Shown: positions 25,969-34,156 of the stretch, in pieces
Position numbering within the stretch: the stretch's first letter is position 1
How the letters are laid out: every line of letters begins with the position of its first letter
Assembly (NCBI GenBank): GCA_964609215.1
Contig: CAZSQZ010000022.1
Coordinates: forward strand, 1 to 47,810
DNA: 47,810 nucleotides
Source: JABDKJ01 sp964609215
GTDB lineage: Bacteria; Bacteroidota; Bacteroidia; Flavobacteriales_D; JABDKJ01
Direction of reading: 5' to 3'
Made by a program: the position numbers and the translations under genes
Notes under the pieces: generated by a model
Database searches by the model: none
What the model saw: only the letters and a program-made list of their open reading frames with translations
Told to the model about the DNA's origin: nothing

Positions 25969-26622
25969 ATGCGTAAGGCTTTATTGCTTTTTCTTTTATT
26001 TCCTATTCTAGTTTCATCTCAGAAAATTAAGGAGTATGATCATTTCATTATTGTAAATGGTGATACCGCAAATCAATATGTAAATGGGAAAAAACATGGA
26101 TTGTGGTTTGAATATGATGAAGTAAACTGTCCAACACAATGTTTTAGATCCAGATCAAAATTATCTTGTTCGATTAATGGAGTTTATCAAAAAGGAAAAT
26201 ATAATGAGGGGATTAAAATCGGGACTTGGTTGGAAAAGCATAGAGATAGCAAAATAGCTGAATATTCTTACAACATAAATGGAGAAAAAGACTATAAAAT
26301 ATACTATTATCAGAGTCACATTTACAGCATAAGAACATGGAAAGATGGAAAGCCTTACAGACTTGTTTATCTTTATAAAAATGGGGCATTAAAGTTTAAA
26401 GCAAATTACATAGATGTGCAGATAGGAAATTTCGAGGCATACTATGAAAACGGTCAAACTTGGTTCAAAGGAAGGGGCAATGGCGAAAACATCATTCGCG
26501 ATTTACATTACTTTGAAAAAGATGGTAATTCAAGAGAATATAGGGCAGTGACTGTTGACTGTATTATTGGTCGAATTAGTGTCCATTATAGAACCGATCC
26601 GTTTAAATTTATTGGAGAATAA
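25969..26622 (+). CDS. Exported MORN-like repeat protein
   Basis: A 217-residue protein with a signal peptide (1-17, ending VSSQ). The body has MORN/YwqK-like units: YVNGKKHGLWFEYDE, YQKGKYNEGIKIGTWLEK, YNINGEKDYKIYYYQ, YKNGALKFKANY and YENGQTWFKGRGNGENI. Such proteins are common in Bacteroidota as outer-surface or periplasmic proteins with no known activity. Four cysteines near the N-terminal third may form disulfides. Separated by 35 bases from the membrane protein upstream. Confidence 0.7.
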   Translation: MRKALLLFLLFPILVSSQKIKEYDHFIIVNGDTANQYVNGKKHGLWFEYDEVNCPTQCFRSRSKLSCSINGVYQKGKYNEGIKIGTWLEKHRDSKIAEYSYNINGEKDYKIYYYQSHIYSIRTWKDGKPYRLVYLYKNGALKFKANYIDVQIGNFEAYYENGQTWFKGRGNGENIIRDLHYFEKDGNSREYRAVTVDCIIGRISVHYRTDPFKFIGE

Positions 26623-26667
26623 GTACTCTCTTAACTCTCATTGCCCAATATTCCCTACCTTCATCCC

Positions 26668-27567
26668 ATGACCCTGGCAGAACGCATATTGCCTAGAAAA
26701 GTAAGATATCTTCTTTTTAAGGTTTGGGCCATGTTAAGTATGGTTCGTTGGATCAATGTTCTGGTTATTGCCTTAGCACTTTATCTTTCTGCGATGCACT
26801 TATTAAATGATGGTATTTCAAAATGGATAATTCTAAAAAATCCTAAGTTGCATTTGGAGGTAATTGCGTTATCACTTTTTATTATGTCAGGCTACATCAT
26901 TAATGCCTTCTATGACTTAGAAAAAGATCTTATCAATAAACCGAAAAAAACATATATAGATAGATTAATAAGCCGAAAGACCAGCTTGAATGCATATATT
27001 GTTTTTAACGGAATTGCAGCACTTCTCTCCTTGTTTGTTGGCTGGAGGGTTTTTATTATAAATCTCCTCTTCACTTTTGCACTTTGGCTGTACAGCCATA
27101 AGCTTAGAAAAAAGGCATTTACTGGAGAACTTGGAGCAACACTTCTTACTGTAGCTCCATTTATCAGTCTTTCCATCTATTACAATAAAATTACTGCATA
27201 TATTTTCCTGTATATCTCTTTTATTTTCTTGCTCGCACTCACAAGGGAGATTATAAAAAAGCTAATTAGGTTTAAAGGTGATTTGGTAGTAGGTGAGAAG
27301 TCGCTTCCAATTGTTATTGGCGAAAAAAAATCTAAAGGACTTGCGGTCTTTTTTATGTTGGGTTCCTTAGCTCAATTGGGTTCTTTATATTTTATTCAAT
27401 GGCTGCTAAAGCTGCCTCTTTGGTTTGTTTCTTTGGGAGGTGCAGCTATAGTTATATCTATTATTCTTATGCTAACTACACAATCCGGAAATAATTATAG
27501 AATAGTGAACTGGATATATAAAATTCTATTGTTGGCTTCTGTGATTGGGATAGCTTTAATATACTAG
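26668..27567 (+). CDS. UbiA-family prenyltransferase with degenerate second Asp motif
   Basis: An integral membrane protein of 299 residues from the ATG at 26668 (a TTG at 26641 in frame would add nine residues with no support). About eight transmembrane helices. The first aspartate motif is intact: N79-AFY-D83-LEK-D87. The second, usually REIIKDxEDxxGD in related Bacteroidota geranylgeranylglycerol-phosphate-synthase-like enzymes, reads REIIKKLIRFKGD (193-205): Lys198 and Arg201 replace two aspartates. These aspartates bind the Mg-diphosphate of the prenyl donor, so activity may be lost or altered. Its stop codon overlaps that of the convergent response regulator gene in the sequence CTAG. 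Confidence 0.82.
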   Translation: MTLAERILPRKVRYLLFKVWAMLSMVRWINVLVIALALYLSAMHLLNDGISKWIILKNPKLHLEVIALSLFIMSGYIINAFYDLEKDLINKPKKTYIDRLISRKTSLNAYIVFNGIAALLSLFVGWRVFIINLLFTFALWLYSHKLRKKAFTGELGATLLTVAPFISLSIYYNKITAYIFLYISFIFLLALTREIIKKLIRFKGDLVVGEKSLPIVIGEKKSKGLAVFFMLGSLAQLGSLYFIQWLLKLPLWFVSLGGAAIVISIILMLTTQSGNNYRIVNWIYKILLLASVIGIALIY

Positions 27568-28256
27568 CATTCTAATTTAAAGCCGATTCCATGCATATTC
27601 AAAATTTTGACGCTGGAATCTTGTTTCAAATACTTTCTCAATTTGGTAATAAATACATCTAAAGATCTACCCGTGAAGTAATCGTCTTTTCCCCAGATTA
27701 GGTTCAAAACCAATTCCCTTTCAATAATTTTGTTTTTGTGCTCACAGAGCAATTTCAAAACATGTGCTTCTTTCTTGGTTAGTTTACGCTCTTCTCTCAT
27801 GGGGTCAACTAAAACAAAAGTTTCTGAATTATAACGATACTCACCTATGTCATGGATAGTATTTATTACTTTCTTCTCTCCTTTTCCTACTCTTTTAAGC
27901 AAGGCTTTTACGCGCAACAAAAACTCTTCATTACTAAATGGCTTGGTCAAATAATCATCTCCTCCGCTTTCAAAACCTTTTATCTTGTCTTCCATCATAT
28001 TTTTAGCTGTCAAAAACATAATTGGAATTTCATCATTGACTTTTCTAATATCTTCAGCTAAGCTAAAGCCATCTTTTTCTGGAAGCATAACATCTAAAAC
28101 ACACAAGTCATAAGCCTGCTCATTAAATTGTTTTAATCCTTCTTTTCCATCTCTGCACAAATGGGTTTGAAAACCTTCTCTTTTCAACGTATCCTGAACC
28201 ACCAAGCCCAAATTAAAATCATCTTCAACCAAGAGTATGTTTAGCTTATCATTCAT
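27564..28256 (-). CDS. OmpR-family response regulator
   Basis: A 230-residue DNA-binding response regulator. Receiver domain 1-120: acidic pair E11-D12-D13, phosphoacceptor D55 (CVLDVMLPEKDG), T83 and K105 (YLTKPF). Winged-helix output domain about 130-228, with KLTKKEAHVLKLLCEHKNK and GRSLDVFITKLRKYL. Most similar by pattern to RprY-type regulators of Bacteroidota. Its ATG overlaps the stop of the kinase gene (ATGA), so the pair is translationally coupled. Confidence 0.93.
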   Translation of the reverse strand: MNDKLNILLVEDDFNLGLVVQDTLKREGFQTHLCRDGKEGLKQFNEQAYDLCVLDVMLPEKDGFSLAEDIRKVNDEIPIMFLTAKNMMEDKIKGFESGGDDYLTKPFSNEEFLLRVKALLKRVGKGEKKVINTIHDIGEYRYNSETFVLVDPMREERKLTKKEAHVLKLLCEHKNKIIERELVLNLIWGKDDYFTGRSLDVFITKLRKYLKQDSSVKILNMHGIGFKLEC

Positions 28257-29527
28257 TTATCAAATGGCATTTTTAAAGTAAATATTGACCCTTTTTTCAA
28301 TTGACTTTCGACAGAGATTTCACCTTTATGTGCTTCGGCAATTTTCTTCACATAGTACAATCCCAAACCAAAACCTTTCACATTATGCACATTTCCTGTA
28401 GGAACCCGATAAAATTTTTCGAACAGATGTTTAATGTTCTCCTTGGCAATTCCAATTCCATTGTCCTTTACACTTAAGACAAAGTACTTACCCTCATTTC
28501 TACTTTCAATCTCAATCTCTGGGGATGCTAAAGTATACTTCGTGGCATTGTCAATCAAATTGTAAATGATATTCGTGATATGAACAATATCTCCATTTAA
28601 ATGGTGGTTCTCGGCTTTAAGTATTAAGTTAAGATTACCTTGTTTTTCCTGAACTGAGATTCCAGCTGTCAATGCAGCATTCTCCACTAGTTCATGGAGA
28701 TCTATCCTCTCTTTTTTCAGTTCAATTTTATCTTCTTCTAAAGTGGCCATTTGCAAGACCTTATCTACTTGTCTTTTCAAACGGTTATTCTCATTTTGAA
28801 TAATCTGCGCATATTGGCTCAATCTATCTGGTTCATTTATAATATTGGGATTATTAATGACTTCACTTGATAGAGAAATAGTTGAGATAGGTGTCTTGAA
28901 TTCATGAGTCATATTATTAATGAAATCTGTCCTTACCTCAGAGAGTCTTTTTTGCTTCAATATTACACTCATGGCATATGCAAAAAAGGCAACAACACCC
29001 AAAAGAACTAAACTTGAAAAAATCCATAGATTCATATTTGAAATAACATGCCCTAATTTATCCGGGAATAGAACTCCAAAATAATGACCATCCTTATCCC
29101 ATTTTATAGAAGAAATCTCGTCTACCTTACTAACCGAAATGGAGTCTTTAATAGAAACAGTTCCACCATAGACTATTTCATTTGAAAAGCAATCATAAAT
29201 TCCATATTCAAACTCCTCTACCAAATTTCTCTTACTAAAGTGATTCTTAAGCAATCGTTCCAATAATGCAGGGTGAAGAGTATCATTCATTTGCACCACA
29301 AATGAATTATTGGTTCTTTGTTCTACCGGATAAAAAGTATTTGAAGAATCTTTACCTAGCGTCTTTATTTCATCGGCTACATCATTCAGAGCAATAATAA
29401 CACGTTCATTAAATTGCCTATCCTGAATATTATAAGTCTTATTATACCAAATGACTTGTGAAACAACAATACTTAAAATACTAAGTACTGCCAATAGAAT
29501 AACTATTCGAATGGTTCTTCGCTTCAC
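28253..29527 (-). CDS. Membrane sensor histidine kinase
   Basis: A 424-residue kinase starting at GTG (29527). Two transmembrane helices (about 8-27 and 167-188) flank a periplasmic sensor of about 140 residues with no recognised domain. H-box with phospho-accepting H208 (NNMTHEFKTPIS), N-box (IYNLIDNATKYT), G1 (VKDNGIGIA), F-box and G2 (GFGLGLYYVKKI) are all intact. Partner of the downstream response regulator; the pair resembles RprX-RprY. Stimulus unknown. Confidence 0.92.
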   Translation of the reverse strand: MKRRTIRIVILLAVLSILSIVVSQVIWYNKTYNIQDRQFNERVIIALNDVADEIKTLGKDSSNTFYPVEQRTNNSFVVQMNDTLHPALLERLLKNHFSKRNLVEEFEYGIYDCFSNEIVYGGTVSIKDSISVSKVDEISSIKWDKDGHYFGVLFPDKLGHVISNMNLWIFSSLVLLGVVAFFAYAMSVILKQKRLSEVRTDFINNMTHEFKTPISTISLSSEVINNPNIINEPDRLSQYAQIIQNENNRLKRQVDKVLQMATLEEDKIELKKERIDLHELVENAALTAGISVQEKQGNLNLILKAENHHLNGDIVHITNIIYNLIDNATKYTLASPEIEIESRNEGKYFVLSVKDNGIGIAKENIKHLFEKFYRVPTGNVHNVKGFGLGLYYVKKIAEAHKGEISVESQLKKGSIFTLKMPFDK

Positions 29528-29601
29528 ACTATAAATTTACGAAGCCATCAATATAAGGATTGTGGATTTAACGCTTTTTTAACGAAGTCGTGTGGTGAGG
29601 T

Positions 29602-30186
29602 TTAGTCTTCTGATATTTCCTCTTCTAAAATCTCTTGTTCAGAATTATTTTCTTCAGCTCCGGTATCCTCGCTTTGCTCAGGTTCGATAAACTCATCTTC
29701 ATGAATTTCCTCAACAACTGGCTCAGAAGTATTACTTGTCTCCGTTATACCATCACTTTCATCTGAAGCATAAACCTCTAGAATTTTGGAATAGGTAATA
29801 CTAGGAATGACATAACCTGTTCCATAACCTTTCATTACAGCTTTAGTCTTGTTGTAAACCTCCATGATATTCTCTCCGGCAACCAAGAAATACATTGCCG
29901 TTTGTTTTTCTCTCCCAGATTCTTCATCATAAGCCACCAAAGAAACTTTGACCTTAAACCATTTTTCCGCTTTTTCATCTGGATGAACCTCAGAGATATT
30001 GGTCTTTGTTATATTGGAAATTTCAAAAGTCCCTCCTCCCACTTGCTGCATAATCTCATGCATTCCCGCTTCTGCTTCGGAATAAGTATAGGCTTGAATA
30101 AGGTGTTGTTCAGTTAAATTGCTTGATCCTTCATCACTGTGCTTTCTAATCTTTATTGCACAATTAAACCAGTTTTTGTATTGCAT
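29602..30186 (-). CDS. DUF4494 domain protein with acidic tail
   Basis: I choose the ATG at 30186 so the protein begins MQYKNWFNCAIKIRK, matching the usual DUF4494 start (short lead, then WF); an ATG at 30231 in frame would add 15 residues. Domain features: LIQAYTYSEAEAGMHEIM, WFKVKVSLVAYDEESGREKQ and MYFLVAGENIMEVYNKTKAV, ending near residue 140. The last 55 residues are almost all acidic or polar and disordered. The family is Bacteroidota-specific, cytoplasmic, without a known role. It is downstream of the groEL terminator, so probably has its own promoter. Confidence 0.82.
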   Translation of the reverse strand: MQYKNWFNCAIKIRKHSDEGSSNLTEQHLIQAYTYSEAEAGMHEIMQQVGGGTFEISNITKTNISEVHPDEKAEKWFKVKVSLVAYDEESGREKQTAMYFLVAGENIMEVYNKTKAVMKGYGTGYVIPSITYSKILEVYASDESDGITETSNTSEPVVEEIHEDEFIEPEQSEDTGAEENNSEQEILEEEISED

Positions 30187-30304
30187 ATTCAGTTGAATAA
30201 AGTTGAGGGCCGCAAGATATATTTTAGTCATTTTCTGACCTCCATTTGGGAACTGAGGTTTTTCACACCCTATTCACAAATTAGCCTCAGAAATTGTTGA
30301 TATC

Positions 30305-30336
30305 AAAAAACCCCTACCAAATAATTGATAGGGGTT
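30305..30336 (-). terminator. Rho-independent terminator of groES-groEL
   Basis: On the minus strand: AACCCCTATC (from 30336), loop of eight bases, GGTAGGGGTT (to 30309), then a T-run continuing to 30305. The ten-pair stem has one wobble pair. It begins 25 bases after the groEL stop. Confidence 0.85.
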
Positions 30337-30360
30337 CTTAAAATATCTAAGCGAATGATT

Positions 30361-31992
30361 TTACATCATACCTGGCATTCCACCGCCCATAGGAGGCATA
30401 GCAGCAGGAGCTTCTTCTTCAATATCGGATACAACTACTTCTGTAGTCAATAACATACCTGCAATTGAAGCAGCATTTTCTAATGCAATCCTTGTTACTT
30501 TCGTAGGATCGATTACACCTGCAGCCAACATGTTTTCATAAACATCCGTTCTAGCATTATAACCGAAATCATCTTTTCCTTCTTTTACTTTCTGAACTAC
30601 TACAGACCCTTCACCGCCAGCATTCGAAACGATTTGTCTTAAAGGTTCTTCAATAGATCTTTTTACAATTGCAACACCTGTCATTTGATCGTCATTCTCG
30701 CAATCAACTTTATCACATGCTTCTATTGTTCTAATAAGTGCAACTCCACCACCTGGAATGATTCCTTCTTCAACGGCAGCTCTTGTTGCATGCAATGCAT
30801 CATCAACTCTATCTTTCTTCTCCTTCATTTCAACTTCTGTAGCCGCACCAACATAAAGAACAGCAACACCACCAGCTAATTTTGCCAGTCTCTCCTGTAA
30901 TTTTTCTTTATCATAGTCTGAAGTAGTTGATTCTATCTGAGCTTTAATCTGATTTACTCTGGCATCAATCTCTGTTTTCTGCCCACTACCATTAACGATA
31001 ACAGTATTGTCTTTGTCGATTGTGATTTTCTCACAAGTACCTAAATCAGCAAGATCTGCATCTTCCAATTTTCTTCCTTGCTCCTCAGAAATCACCTGAC
31101 CACCCGTTAAAATGGCTATATCCTGAAGCATTGCTTTTCTTCTATCTCCAAATCCAGGAGCCTTAACAGCAGCAATCTTTAACGAGCCTCTTAATCTATT
31201 AACCACAAGAGTAGCTAATGCTTCACCTTCAACATCCTCAGCTACAATCAATAATGGTTTTCCTGTTTGAGCCGATTTCTCAAGTACTGGAAGAAGATCT
31301 TTCATGTTAGAAACCTTCTTATCATAGATAAGTATGTATGGGTTCTCTAACTCGGTAATCATTTTTTCAGAATTGGTTACAAAATAAGGAGAAAGGTATC
31401 CTCTATCGAATTGCATCCCTTCCACAATCTCAACGGTTGTATCTGTTCCCTTAGCTTCCTCAACAGTAATAACTCCTTCTTTCTTTACCTTCTCCATTGC
31501 TTCTGCAATCAAAGTTCCGATAGTTTCATCACTATTGGCTGAAATAGTAGCTACTTGCTTTATTTTTTCATTGTCATCACCAACTTCTTGGCTAAATGAT
31601 TGTAATTCAGTAACGACCGCTTTTACAGCTTTGTCTATTCCTCTTTTCAAATCCATTGGATTTGCTCCAGCAGCAACATTTTTTAAACCTGCTGTTACTA
31701 TTGCTTGAGCCAATACAGTAGCCGTTGTCGTTCCATCTCCTGCATTATCTGCTGTTCTAGATGCTACTTCTTTTACCATTTGAGCACCCATATTTTCAAT
31801 GGGGTCTTTTAGCTCAATTTCTTTTGCAACTGAAACACCATCCTTGGTAATATTTGGTGCCCCAAATTTCTTATCGAGGACAACATTTCTTCCTTTTGGT
31901 CCTAGTGTTACCTTAACCGCATTTGATAATTTATCCACACCTGATTTAAGTAAGTCACGTGCATCTGATTCAAAAGTTATTTCTTTTGCCAT
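30361..31992 (-). CDS. groEL: Chaperonin GroEL
   Basis: A 543-residue Hsp60 subunit, full length. Signatures: TLGPKGRNVVLDKKFGAP near residues 27-44, the nucleotide-binding AGDGTTTATVLAQAI at 84-98, the chaperonin signature with ATRAAVEEGIIPGGG at about 400-415, and the Gly-Met-rich tail ending GGGMPGMM. It follows groES by 33 bases and shares its transcript. Forms the double-ring folding machine in the cytoplasm. Confidence 0.99.
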   Translation of the reverse strand: MAKEITFESDARDLLKSGVDKLSNAVKVTLGPKGRNVVLDKKFGAPNITKDGVSVAKEIELKDPIENMGAQMVKEVASRTADNAGDGTTTATVLAQAIVTAGLKNVAAGANPMDLKRGIDKAVKAVVTELQSFSQEVGDDNEKIKQVATISANSDETIGTLIAEAMEKVKKEGVITVEEAKGTDTTVEIVEGMQFDRGYLSPYFVTNSEKMITELENPYILIYDKKVSNMKDLLPVLEKSAQTGKPLLIVAEDVEGEALATLVVNRLRGSLKIAAVKAPGFGDRRKAMLQDIAILTGGQVISEEQGRKLEDADLADLGTCEKITIDKDNTVIVNGSGQKTEIDARVNQIKAQIESTTSDYDKEKLQERLAKLAGGVAVLYVGAATEVEMKEKKDRVDDALHATRAAVEEGIIPGGGVALIRTIEACDKVDCENDDQMTGVAIVKRSIEEPLRQIVSNAGGEGSVVVQKVKEGKDDFGYNARTDVYENMLAAGVIDPTKVTRIALENAASIAGMLLTTEVVVSDIEEEAPAAMPPMGGGMPGMM

Positions 31993-32025
31993 TTCTTCTA
32001 AAAATTAAGTTCTTTTTGTTCTTGA

Positions 32026-32298
32026 TTAGATAACTGCGAAAATATCAGACTCTCTCATGATAAGTAGATCCTTACCATCTATTGTTAATTCTGTTCCTGA
32101 ATATTTTCCATAAAGGACTGTATCGCCTTCTTTAACCGTCATTGGTTCATCTGGTTTTCCGCTTCCAACGGCAACAACTTTTCCTTTTTGTGGTTTTTCC
32201 TTTGCTGTATCTGGAATAATAATTCCCCCAGCGGTTTTTTCTTCAGCAGCTGCAGGTTCTACTAAAACTCTGTCAGCGATAGGTTTTACCTGTGACAT
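32026..32298 (-). CDS. groES: Co-chaperonin GroES
   Basis: A 90-residue GroES: KPIADRVLVEPAAAEEKTAG at the start, the mobile loop around residues 17-32 (EKTAGGIIIPDTAKEKPQKG), GKVVAVGSG and the roof/terminal strands with YGKYSGTELTIDG. Slightly shorter than E. coli GroES but complete. First gene of the groES-groEL operon. Upstream on the minus strand a perfect -7 box TAAATTTG lies at 32372-32365, but the TTG element is not at the standard distance; no CIRCE-type inverted repeat was seen. Confidence 0.98.
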   Translation of the reverse strand: MSQVKPIADRVLVEPAAAEEKTAGGIIIPDTAKEKPQKGKVVAVGSGKPDEPMTVKEGDTVLYGKYSGTELTIDGKDLLIMRESDIFAVI

Positions 32299-32416
32299 AT
32301 TTCGTCTATTTTAGATTAATAATTTAATTATTGAGTAAATCGTTTAGCAATTTTTTTGCCAGCCCAAATTTAGCCGCTTTAATTGACAAAATGGCTCCTT
32401 TGTCCAATTTTTGGAT

Positions 32417-32453
32417 AAAAAAAATGTCAGCCTTTATGACAAGCTGACATTTT
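32417..32453 (-). terminator. Rho-independent terminator after secG
   Basis: Perfect 11-base-pair stem: AAAATGTCAGC at 32421-32431 pairs with GCTGACATTTT at 32443-32453, loop of 11 bases. On the minus strand it is followed by eight T (32424-32417). It lies 21 bases beyond the secG stop, closing the miaB-to-secG operon. Confidence 0.9.
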
Positions 32454-32473
32454 CATTTTACAAAAGATTTTTT

Positions 32474-32755
32474 CTATTCCCCAGTTTGATCAATTGGAGC
32501 AGGTGTATTATAATAACCATCTGTATTTGTAGTCTTATCTTGAAGCGCAGTAGAAGCTAAACAAAGCACAACTAAGCCAATAGCCAAACCCCAAGTAGCT
32601 TTTTCTAGAAAATCTGCAGTTCTTCTAACACCACCAATTTGATTAGCTGCTCCAAAGTTACTCGCTAGACCACCACCTTTAGGGTTTTGGATAAGAACGA
32701 TTATTCCTAGCAGTATTGCAACTATAAATATTAAAACTATGACAAATGTGCTCAT
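32474..32755 (-). CDS. secG: Preprotein translocase subunit SecG
   Basis: A 93-residue membrane protein with two helices (about 2-22 and 54-72) separated by the SecG signature loop: LIQNPKGGGLASNFGAANQIGGVRRT contains QNPKGGGLA and the conserved G-G-R pattern. It assists SecYE during protein export across the inner membrane. The C-terminal tail is polar. Its ATG overlaps the stop of the upstream TPR-like gene, and a strong terminator follows. Confidence 0.95.
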   Translation of the reverse strand: MSTFVIVLIFIVAILLGIIVLIQNPKGGGLASNFGAANQIGGVRRTADFLEKATWGLAIGLVVLCLASTALQDKTTNTDGYYNTPAPIDQTGE

Positions 32756-33636
32756 TACTTATTTTTTGATTTAAGTTTCTTTACTTTTTTCAATCGGGCC
32801 GCAAAGTAAACGCTTTTTTCAGGAAATTTCAAGCTTAATCGCTTATAAGCCTTTATTGCTTTACCGTACTTTTTTTGTTTTACGAAAATCTCGGCTAAAG
32901 TTTCAGTTACCAAGTCCTCATTTTCCTGTAAGCTCTTTTCCGCTATCTTCTCAGTTGAAAAGATAGCCTGTTTTCCCTTCAAGGCTTTTTCTTTCTTAGC
33001 AATAAACTCTTGAAGTCGCTTATCCTTCTTACTCTCTTTCGCAGCATCTTTCTTGCCTTGAACAAAAGAAAAGAAATCGAACTTTTCATCTTTAGATTTC
33101 GACTCTATCTTCTCGCTTGCAGGTATTTTCTTCTTTTTCTTTGCCTTTGGCATTAGATCCTCTATTGCTGGTAATTCATCACTCACCTCAAGTATATATT
33201 GGCTTCCAATTACAGTAGACTTTATTTCTTTATCCATTCTAATCTCTTCTGAGTCATCTGTTTTTCTCTGTGACTCTGAAGTCAATTTAATCTCCTCCGG
33301 CTCTTCCTGAATTTCTTTTTGCAATTGCCTTTCTTCTAAAGCGTGTTTTTCATCTTTAGATTCAACCAAATCTGAAATTATTTCTTTCTGCTGCTCGTTC
33401 TGTTTAGATTCTTTTAATAATTGAAACAATACAGTACGGTCTGGAATAGAAATGGCCGCTTTCTTCAACTCTTTATCAAAGGCAACATCTTTTTCATTCT
33501 TAAGCCCTTTTAAATAGAGCATACGAAGAGTAGCCGAATAGGGATACTCTATAAGCAGTTTTTGTAAATCCATCAGACTTTCAACTCCAATAGCTTCAGG
33601 TTTTTCAAGATATTTTTCTAAATCTTTTTTTGTCAT
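32755..33636 (-). CDS. Bacteroidota protein of unknown function, TPR-like C-terminus
   Basis: A 293-residue cytoplasmic protein between lptE and secG. N-terminal 70 residues are helical (LMDLQKLLIEYPYSATLRML). Residues about 85-235 are a long Lys/Glu-rich, low-complexity part. The C-terminal 45 residues (LAEIFVKQKKYGKAIKAYKR, LKFPEKSVYFAARL) match one or two tetratricopeptide-like helical pairs. No signal peptide or membrane segment. I know of similar proteins only from the same gene order in Bacteroidota; role unknown. One base separates it from lptE. Confidence 0.75.
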   Translation of the reverse strand: MTKKDLEKYLEKPEAIGVESLMDLQKLLIEYPYSATLRMLYLKGLKNEKDVAFDKELKKAAISIPDRTVLFQLLKESKQNEQQKEIISDLVESKDEKHALEERQLQKEIQEEPEEIKLTSESQRKTDDSEEIRMDKEIKSTVIGSQYILEVSDELPAIEDLMPKAKKKKKIPASEKIESKSKDEKFDFFSFVQGKKDAAKESKKDKRLQEFIAKKEKALKGKQAIFSTEKIAEKSLQENEDLVTETLAEIFVKQKKYGKAIKAYKRLSLKFPEKSVYFAARLKKVKKLKSKNK

Positions 33637-33637
33637 T

Positions 33638-34156
33638 TTACCAATTGCCTAATGAACGGTCAAATATATCTTGAATCAATTGCTCGTTTATTTCTTCAAT
33701 TAAGCCTGCTTCTAAAGCTTCAAACTCCTCTCCCGAATCAAAGTCTGCAAACCGGGTGAATGTATGTTCAAAATTATTCTCTTCTTGATAGATATTTTTG
33801 TACTTCACAACCACTGATATGGTCAATCTGTTTAAGGATGCAGTTTCATCGCCAGTAGCAGCGGAAGTATTAACCCTGTAATCTTTAATGAAACCTTCAA
33901 ATTGCAAATCTCCTTCTACTTTAGTTAAATCTAATTTGGTTTGTGAAAGCAATAAATCCTTAAGAGATTCAGACAGAATTTGACCGTAGTTGGGATCGGC
34001 CAAAGGAGCATTCACATTGAAATACTTAACTGAAAAAGTTTTTGCTTTGGCAGGTATATCAGCACCAGTAAAACTGTAAACACCGCAGGACTGGGCAAAT
34101 ACGCAAATCAAGATTATGTAAAATGGCTTTGTCATCTTATACCAACGTATACTCAA
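33638..34156 (-). CDS. lptE: LPS assembly lipoprotein LptE
   Basis: A 172-residue outer-membrane lipoprotein of the LptE family. Signal peptide with lipobox cysteine C24 (FAQSC), then the typical GVYSFTGADIPAKAKTFSVK and PNYGQILSESLKDLLLSQT, then LQFEGFIKDYRV. LptE plugs the LptD channel that delivers LPS to the cell surface. The ATG overlaps the stop of the upstream regulator gene (ATGA); an internal ATG (Met8) is an alternative start. Confidence 0.88.
   Translation of the reverse strand: MSIRWYKMTKPFYIILICVFAQSCGVYSFTGADIPAKAKTFSVKYFNVNAPLADPNYGQILSESLKDLLLSQTKLDLTKVEGDLQFEGFIKDYRVNTSAATGDETASLNRLTISVVVKYKNIYQEENNFEHTFTRFADFDSGEEFEALEAGLIEEINEQLIQDIFDRSLGNW

Noticed and set aside
27564..27567. 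Shared stop sequence CTAG between UbiA-family and response regulator genes as a regulatory signal
   Set aside because: Convergent genes meeting at a self-complementary stop codon are an ordinary result of compact packing.
29667..29682. CCTCGCTTTGCTCAGG inside the DUF4494 gene, similar to the palindromic-element loop
   Set aside because: Only two base pairs of arms and a 12-nt loop with several differences; it lies in the low-complexity acidic tail where such a match can arise by chance.
32299..32420. Possible heat-shock control element upstream of groES
   Set aside because: No CIRCE inverted repeat is present and the TTG element is 14 bases from the -7 box rather than about 19, so neither an operator nor a full promoter can be claimed.
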